This document shows positions 56,724 through 64,000 of a stretch of 64,000 bases of DNA, piece by piece (position 1 is the stretch's first letter; each line of letters begins with the position of its first letter). A model generated the notes under the pieces. It made no database searches and was not told the DNA's origin. It worked only from the letters and a program-made list of their open reading frames with translations. Source of the stretch: Triticum aestivum (Eukaryota > Streptophyta > Magnoliopsida > Poales > Poaceae); NCBI RefSeq assembly GCF_018294505.1, contig NC_057803.1:687860678-687924677 (forward strand), written 5' to 3'. The translations under genes and the position numbers were made by a program.

Positions 56724-59700
56724 CTGACTGCCTGTAGGATTACCAAGCCAAACTGGTCGAAGTTGAGTCTAGAAAGGCTTTAGTTATATAAGGGAATTGA
56801 TTGTGGAAGGGAGCATAAGGCTCTTTTTACTCCTTTACCTTATGCCCTTCTGATCTGAGTCAACCTCTTCTTTTCTACGGGGTTAAGAACTAGGCCTTCT
56901 CATCTATCTATCAGGTTCACGTGTTACTAATCTGTAGACTCTTAGGATTGTTGGTTTCAAGCCCCAGTTCAGTTCCTACCATTTTCGTGTGTTGTTAGTT
57001 AATTCCAGAACCCTGATATTGTGATGTTGAGTGGTTATGCCACCATTTTGCATGATGTCTTAAATCTTTCTAAGCATTTACAGCTGTTATGCTGTCCGAG
57101 TCATCCCAGGTTTCTAGATAATCTGATGCATTTGCAAATCCTTTCTTTCCATTCCCGATGTCCTTTATGGTCAGAATAAGCACACTAACCGATGCGTTGA
57201 GGTAATTTATTGCCTCGACATATATGTTGGAGCTATTATTATGACCCTAGGTGTTTTAGGGAGTCACCTAGTAATCTAGCAATGCTTTGTGTTCCCGGTG
57301 TGAGGATTCTGGCCACCATTCTCGAAAGCATCCCGTGATGCCATTTAGTAGTAGGTATTCTACTCCTGGGTTTTCGAACCCGAGATTCACCCTACTTCGT
57401 GTTGTTAGTATTTGCTAGTTCCCTTAAGATATTAGTAACCTTGCGACAGTCCTCGAGGTCCGTGGTAGTTCCTTCTTCCAAATACCATGAACCATTATGG
57501 CAGAAGTTCTTTTGAACCAAAAGATCACAACCAAAGTGCTCTTGAGGAGTTCTCCATTCTAAATTGTGACTCTGCCAGTTCTACCTTTCTGCATGGGTTA
57601 TCCGGAAGAAATATGTTGAACTCGTTCAACATACTAATCTATGCATTCACAACTCAGAAAGTTATATGTTCCTTTGAGTTGTCCCCCTTCCATTATATTC
57701 CGACCTTCATCTATCAATTGATAGTAAGGAGTAGTTGGCAATCATGTTTATCGATGCCTATTACTCTAGTGGTCCGTCAAGTCATTCTATTTCAGAATGA
57801 CTAGGAGAAACAAACTCCAATACCTCATCCATATCTAGGAATGGGTCAAAGCAGTTGTATTCCGCAGATCGAAATGCCAATCCAGCTTTTGTTCTGTTCT
57901 ACCTTGGAGTGTTGCCTCCTTATGTCAGGAATGTCATGAGAATTGCACCACCTCTTATGAATTCTTGATGCAGTGATACTTCTCACCATCATTATTCATT
58001 CCTCGGTCCTCGTGTTGTTGTAACTGGAATGCTGACAAGTGAATTGTGATGTGTGAAATCAATACTCCGAGCAACTCGTTGCTTGGTAGTAATGGACAAT
58101 ATTCTCATTCTTAGCGTGTTGGTTATTGAACTACCATTCTAAGATTGATCTTGCTACCTAGTCCATATTTCTGGTGCACTCTTCGATCAATGAGTTAGGA
58201 TTATTCAACCCCTTTCTTATTTGATCATATCATCTTGCCTCGAAAGCAAGATTGTTCTCGAGCATAGTAACATATCGGTGGTTCTTGATGTTCCGAATAT
58301 CTTCTCGGAAGTATTACCAGGTTGACACCTGACCGCTATGTTGAGTTCGTGATCATGCTGGTTTTCCTCCAAACCACCCATTCTCCAAGAATCTGTGTTG
58401 GATACCCCTGAGCTAGTTGGTTAAGCTAAACAACAACTTGGAGAGTTGGAAGATAAAAGCTTGTCTGACTTAGTTCGTGTCACGGGATATCTTTTGTGTG
58501 TGTGTTGAAGAAAGATGATATCTTCATCGATTGGTCCTCGTGATCAGTTGTGGGATCTATTGTCTTGTCCAAACTTTGTTTTGAGTGTGGGCTATCCTCA
58601 AATCAAACCAGAACCAACGATGTTCGTAACATTGTCTTACTCGTGGTTGACTCCTCGAGCATACACCATTACATCTTTGGTCTGACCAATACTATCACAT
58701 TGTTCACATAGTGGTGGAAGTCCAGTGATATGGAAACTCCGATGAGTTGCTGTTGAGCCCATCAGCGGCATTTTGTCTCCCCCATGATTCATGTTGAACA
58801 TTATACTAGTGTTGGAAACTTTATAAGAATTGCCATCATGTCCCGTTCATGAAGCATATGTCCGGTTGAGATATGTGACTTCCTCTAATTCATGTGCATC
58901 TGATGCAAGTTGCCGCCGTGGATTCGAGAAAGTTTGTTTTGCTTCCTTTGGAGTCATCCCAAGTTAGTCATGCATGTGCGAAGTATTCTATGGTTTGATA
59001 GGCTCGCTACCTCCAGTCCATATGTGTCCCTAGCACACCAAGCCACTGACTGATTTGTTCTAGGAGAAGGAGTTAAGTGCTAATCCATGGTAATGCACAA
59101 GACCTCGATATCCTCGATATGGTTCCCTACCTGAACTCGGTAGTGTTTCATTATAAGACTACTACGTGGTCATGCTTGTCTGGGATAGTGTGTTCACATG
59201 TTTGTAGCAGAACCATCTCATGTTTTGGAGCTTACTACCATAGTCCATTTCCTGAGAATCTCGCAATGTCATCTCGTCGATTTGTGTTGTAAACTTTCAT
59301 TTCTTTCTAGACCCGATGAGTCTGTAATATCCTGACACCAACCAGATCTGAATCTCAGGCAGATGTGATGGTTGGGACATTTTCCCAAGAGCTATAATAT
59401 TGGTCTCTCTGTAACCCGGTAAAGTGGATGTCGTGGCCAACACACCCAGCCGGAAGACCTATTATTGTAGTATCTTGATTGAGTAAGTTGGCCACCTCCC
59501 CATAAGGATTACGTAGGATTTACTCCAGTAGTTATTCCTTATGGATTCCTGAGCTCCCAGAGTCTGACCTGCTACTTGATGTTCTAGATACCAAACCATT
59601 TCAATGAATGGGTTAGGCTAGCACATAAAGGAGAACATTAGAAGCGGAGCGCTAAATGTCTCTCGGTCGATCATCCAGATTTTGATCCCTTGGCCTCGCT

Positions 59701-60682
59701 AAGGTGAAATCTGAGAAAGTGTTATCTTTCTTTGCATCTGCATCTTCCATCACCATTCATCATGGTGGTATGTTGTGTTGCCAGGATCCTTGATACGGAT
59801 ATTGGTAAAACCTTGACGAATATGGAGATACTCAAGTTCTTGAGAGCACGCGCAAGCACCAGGTTTTACCGTTGGCATTAACTGGGATTTGCCTCCAGTT
59901 TCCTCGGTTAGGTTATAACCTTTTCAAACAGTGGACTCACTCTCGACTGTTGAGCTCTTCCCTAGTTACCAGAATCATTCCCAACATTTGCATTTTGTTC
60001 CCAGCCTGCACCTTAGTAGTTGTTGTTCAGGATCATCTTCAAAAGTGGACTTACCATGGGTCCCATCCATCTCCAATGATAAGCAAAAATCATCCATTGC
60101 GTTGTCTTCAGCAAGATAGTCCACATCATCCATCCTAGTCGGAGTATGCCATTCTTTCAAACCCCTTCCAACGATCGATTGTGATTACATCAGGCTGGTA
60201 TAAAGAGTTTCAATGATCTTTGTATCAAAAGTAATTCTTTTTGCTACTTAAGGGAATATTTTTGCGAGTCACCTTCCTTAAGATGTCTCGCTATGGTATC
60301 ATGGCAACCCAACCCCTCGCTATGTTGACACCGTTCACCACCCTCCTAGGTGTGGGAATTCCGCTACTTACTTAAACCTTGTCATATGCTCATTTCCATC
60401 ATTCTTGATGTGTGTATTGTGTCTCATCTCGACAGATGTCGCTATGTCTCGTTCTGTGAGTTGATCGTCGATTGCTCGATCTTCAAGAAGATCGATTCTT
60501 CGAGAGTTTCTTTTCTTCTCGTCATCGTGTGGATGAAGATCTCAAAGGCAAGGATGTCAGAGTCAACGTATGCAACGAATCAACAACCCTAAGAGGTGCA
60601 ACCTGGATCGTGAAGATTATGTTAGTTTGTGTTCCCCCTTCATCTTACCCTACACCTGAATCTCGGGGCGAGATTCTTGTTT
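56724..60682 (+). other. LARD internal domain, non-coding
   Basis: About 4 kb with stops in all frames; the longest frame (57487-57804, 105 codons) has no motif. Packaging or dimerisation signals would be expected in this kind of element but cannot be pointed to. Confidence 0.75.
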
Positions 60683-60695
60683 AGTGGGGGTGAGC
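60683..60695 (+). other. polypurine tract of the LARD
   Basis: AGTGGGGGTGAGC directly before the 3' LTR. Such a tract primes plus-strand synthesis. Confidence 0.85.
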
Positions 60696-63600
60696 TGTCA
60701 CAGCCCCAGTTCAGGCCTTGCCTGCTTTTGCATTAGCCTCCATGCATCATGTCTAAATTCTATTAATTTTGAAATGGGGACTGATAAACCCTAGCAGCAA
60801 GTGAAATACAACTAGGGTCAAATTAAATCTTTTCCATCTACCCAAAATGGCTTTTAGAAAAGTTCATCAATTTTGGAATGGGTGAAAACTTCTTCCAAAA
60901 ATGATGCACACATTTCTAGGACATTTCTGGATTTTGGAGTTAATTCATACGTATTTGCATTTGGACAATTAAATGCTATATAATATATTAAATGTCCAAA
61001 TAATTCTGAACTTAAGTGAGGGCTGTTGGAAATATTCCATACAGAGCCCACAATTATTTTCAGGGTTTTAGAAAATGCCTTAGCATTTTAATTAAGTCAA
61101 AACAATTACAGAAAAATAGAAAACAGAAACAATTCAGAAAACAGAGAAGAGAGAAAACTTACCTGGCGCCACCAACCGGCCCAGCACTGTAGCTAGACGG
61201 CCCAGCCCACCAGGGGCTCCTCCCTGTCGTCTTCCCACTTGCCAGGAGGACGAGCGTGTGGCCGGCGTGCACGAGCACGCGTCCGGCCACCTCCTTCTTG
61301 CTCGCCGCTGCTGGAGACTACCCCGAGCACCATGTGCATCGCTCGACCTTACCCTAGACCCTCTGCTTCTCCCTCGCTCTCTGGACCTCTCTTCCCCTCG
61401 CTCCTCTGCTTTCTTCCCCTAGCGGAGCTCGCCGTCGCTGCTCGTCACCACCGCGGCCACCAAGCCCCCCTTGCTCATCCAACGTGATCGAGAGCTCCGC
61501 CACGCCGTCCCCGTCAACTCCACCGAGCCACGTGAGCTGGGAAGCACCGCAATGCCCTCGACGTCGTCGTCTTCTACCTCGGGCCACCGAGATCGCCGGC
61601 TCCAATTCGCGCCAACCGGGTCGTCCCCAGCCCCGCCGTCTGCACCCTTCACCTCGCCGTGAGCCCTGGTCCCTTTCCCCCTTCTTTCCTTGTCGTCCGC
61701 GTGTTGTAGCGCAGTACCCTGCGAGCTCCCGCGCCGCCGTCCGCCATGGCCGGTAGGCCCGTGCTCCTGAGCTCTTCCGCTCGCAGCCGAGCATAGCAAT
61801 GTGCTCAGCGCGTCTCCAGGAGCTCAAAACACCCAATCACTGCTCCTAACGTGCTCTGCGGCGTCGACTCGGTCAATGCCCGAACTCCGGCCGCCGCTCC
61901 GCCCAACGCCGCCGCCGCTACACTGCACCCCGGCACCTGCCGCTGCCTCCTTTAGATGCGCTGCACCTCCAGCTCCCCGTAGTGGTAAACCGTGTCGCAA
62001 ACGGCCGCCTGTAGCACGAGCCCGAGCAACTCCAGTGAGCCTCTGCCGCGGGATATGGTCGCCGGCGCTTAATCCGGCGATGCTGACGTGGCATGATTAG
62101 TTAGGGTTAATGACGTAGTTAGTAACACCCTGGGACATAGACAGCCGGGCCCCGCTGCCTAACTAACTAGCTAACTAAGTAAGATTAAGATTATTCTAAT
62201 TGCAGTGGGCCCACGTGTCATCTTTGACTATGCTGATGTGGGCGTTGACCCGACCCCACCTGTCTGTGTCCTAGGCAGCACTAGGTCACTGACCAGTGGT
62301 CCCACGCATCAGGTTTGACCTGCTGACATCACATCGACGTCATGCTGAAGCAGTAATAGGCTTTTCTGGATTTATTGTTATTCAGGAAATTTCAGAAAAT
62401 ACCCAAAACTTGTAAAATTCATAGAAATTCAACCGTAACTCCAAATGAAATAAGTTATATATGAAAAATGACCAGAAAAATCCAAAGAATCTGTTTATGG
62501 CACTTTCATGCATGTTTGAACAAGTTAACCTCACTGAATAGGACAATTCATGATTATGGAATAAATGGTAATTAGTTTTGGAGTTGGAATTTGCTATAGG
62601 TTTGAATTCCACTTCAATGAATATGACTAACTGTTGCACTAGGTCAATTCAGTGCTTTAATATGACATATCATTCATATGAATGTGCATTGCATTGATTG
62701 TGGTTCCTTTTGTGTTTGCCGGTGGTTGTTCCCTCTTAGTAGACGATGTTTCCGACGACGTGATCGATGGCACCGATGAAGAGATATACTATCTTCAGAA
62801 GTGCCAGGCAAGAAAAACCCCCTTGTTCATTCCGATACAAGCCCACTCTCTCGCTCCTGCTCTCTTTTACTGCATTAGGACAACAATAATTCAACTGTTA
62901 CATGCTGCGGTAGTTGAACCCCTTTCCTCTGCATGACCTGTCATTGCCACAGTAAATAGATGAAACCCACTAGCATGAGTAGGAGTTGTTTTAGCCCTGA
63001 TGTGCCTACTCATTCTTGCTTGTTGTCATGCCTACTACTGCTTAGAGTTGAGTCAGGTCTGATTCATCGGGAATGAATTGGAACGTGGTGAACATGTCCT
63101 ACCGTTGAGAGCTAAGTGTGTGAACGCGATTTGGTAAAGGTAGCGGTGAGAGGCCATGTAGGAGTACATGGTGGGTTGTCTCATTGAAACCGTCCTCAGG
63201 AACTGAGTTTTGTGTTTGTGATCCATGAACAGTTACTACCACACATTGGGCTTCGGGCGCTCCAAGCTCTCTCGACTTATTAATCAACTTGATCTCTGTC
63301 CAGGAGTTGCAACTAGTTTCTGGTGTTTGTAGGTAGTGTTAGTAGTCTACCAAGTGGCACCCGGTACAGGTGGGCTTGGGACAGACTAGGCACAGTGGCA
63401 CGGTGTACCAAGTGGCACCCGGATGGTGGGCTTGGGAACCCTGCACACATCATTTGGGGCCGTGAGCGACACCCCGGCCGGATCTCCTTGCGGATGGAAC
63501 CCGAATAGGTGACAAACCTGGACTAGAGACTTGGTGGTTAGTCAGGTCATGGCCGACTCCCTCGCCCGGCTTCCGCTTGAAGGTTGCCGAGGTACATGAC

Positions 63601-64000
63601 GTGTACAGGGCTATAAGTGGCGAGAGCGTGTGTGAAGAAGTACACCCCTGCAGGGTTATCATTATCTATTAGAATAGCCGGATTCCTCGGATATGGAAAC
63701 TTGGACCCCTTGCATAGTTCATAAACAAGTGAAAGTGGATACTCTAAAACTCGCAAGATAAGTGTGAGTGCTATGGATGGCCTTCTCGTAGGGAGACGGG
63801 AGCGGATCCATAATGGTGTATTGAATGGTGAATATGTGGACTCGTGTGCACCACCTCAAAAGAGTTGCTTGTAGTCGTAGTTCAGGTTAGCCACTGAGTC
63901 AAAGCTGGCTTGCTGCAGTTAAACTCCACCACCCCCTTTTGATATTGATGCATATGTAGATAGTTCTGATGTAAGTCTTGCTGAGTACAATTGTACTCAC
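60696..64000 (+). repeat. LARD 3' LTR, first 3305 bp
   Basis: Collinear with 52484 onward, with scattered substitutions and a 19-bp deletion near 62310 relative to 54105-54129. The LTR should end about 0.9 kb beyond the window. Confidence 0.92.

Larger units (their letters stand above)
52484..64000 (+). mobile_element. LARD-like LTR retrotransposon with 4.2-kb LTRs, 3' end outside the window
   Basis: The 5' LTR (52484-56707, 4224 bp) starts TGTCACAGCCCCAGTTC and ends GGGTCCTGACA. A tRNA-iMet primer site follows. The internal domain (56708-60695, 3988 bp) has no open frame above about 105 codons and no recognisable gag or pol motif. A purine tract precedes the 3' LTR (60696 onward). Very long LTRs around a roughly 4-kb non-coding core is the LARD (large retrotransposon derivative) design, as described for barley Sukkula. 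The flank before the 5' LTR is CATAG (52479-52483). The element would need proteins from another Gypsy family. Confidence 0.88.

Noticed and set aside
1..64000. tRNA, rRNA or organelle-derived genes
   Set aside because: No cloverleaf with conserved arms, ribosomal or plastid gene text was recognised; the iMet-like 12 bp at 56712 is a retrotransposon primer site.

Overview
The window looks like nuclear DNA of a Triticeae grass (wheat, Aegilops or barley type; genus not resolvable). The reasons are an Angela-type Copia retrotransposon, a Tat-lineage Gypsy with an antisense extra gene, a LARD-type element with 4.2-kb LTRs and tRNA-iMet primer site, many Stowaway and Tourist/Harbinger MITEs, and GC-rich, intronless, grass-type host genes. 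Only two host genes can be supported: a 123-aa ERF transcription factor (6840-7211, +) and a 536-aa PHT1-family H+/phosphate symporter (14516-16126, +). They are not an operon and no functional link between them is visible.

Layout. 1-8.4 kb: ERF gene island, with at least four MITE-size DNA transposons in the first 4.1 kb (one nested in another), a LINE C-terminal relic, and a TATA-box promoter before the ERF gene. 8.4-14.3 kb: a probable Helitron, AT-rich repeat DNA, microscopic poly(A) insertions and a LINE RNase H relic reaching to about 100 bp before the phosphate transporter promoter. 14.4-16.2 kb: PHT1 gene. 16.4-24.6 kb: an AT-rich repeat split by a LINE (14-bp target duplication), itself carrying a MULE-like element in its poly(A) end (9-bp duplication) and a second retroelement in the start of ORF2 (12-bp duplication). 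24.6-32.4 kb: a diverged Copia LTR fragment, two related MULE-like units with palindromic repeats, AT-rich spacer-like DNA, and a LINE-type 5' region. 32.4-35.5 kb: an LTR-retrotransposon terminal segment. 35.5-64 kb: an Angela Copia element (minus strand) split twice, by a complete 13.2-kb Tat Gypsy inside its 3' LTR (TSD GCTAG, LTRs 508 bp each) and by a LARD-like element in its pol region. The LARD's 3' LTR runs off the window.

The most unusual unit is the gene on the plus strand inside the minus-strand Gypsy (36.7-41.0 kb). It has its own TATA box, a 5'-leader intron and five coding exons whose junction phases largely agree. It resembles the 'putative gypsy type transposon' extra ORF known from Tat-lineage elements. 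Its host element is decayed (several nonsense and frameshift lesions in gag-pol) and about 4% diverged between LTRs by hand count. All coordinates of repeats and duplications were read by eye; no database search was possible.
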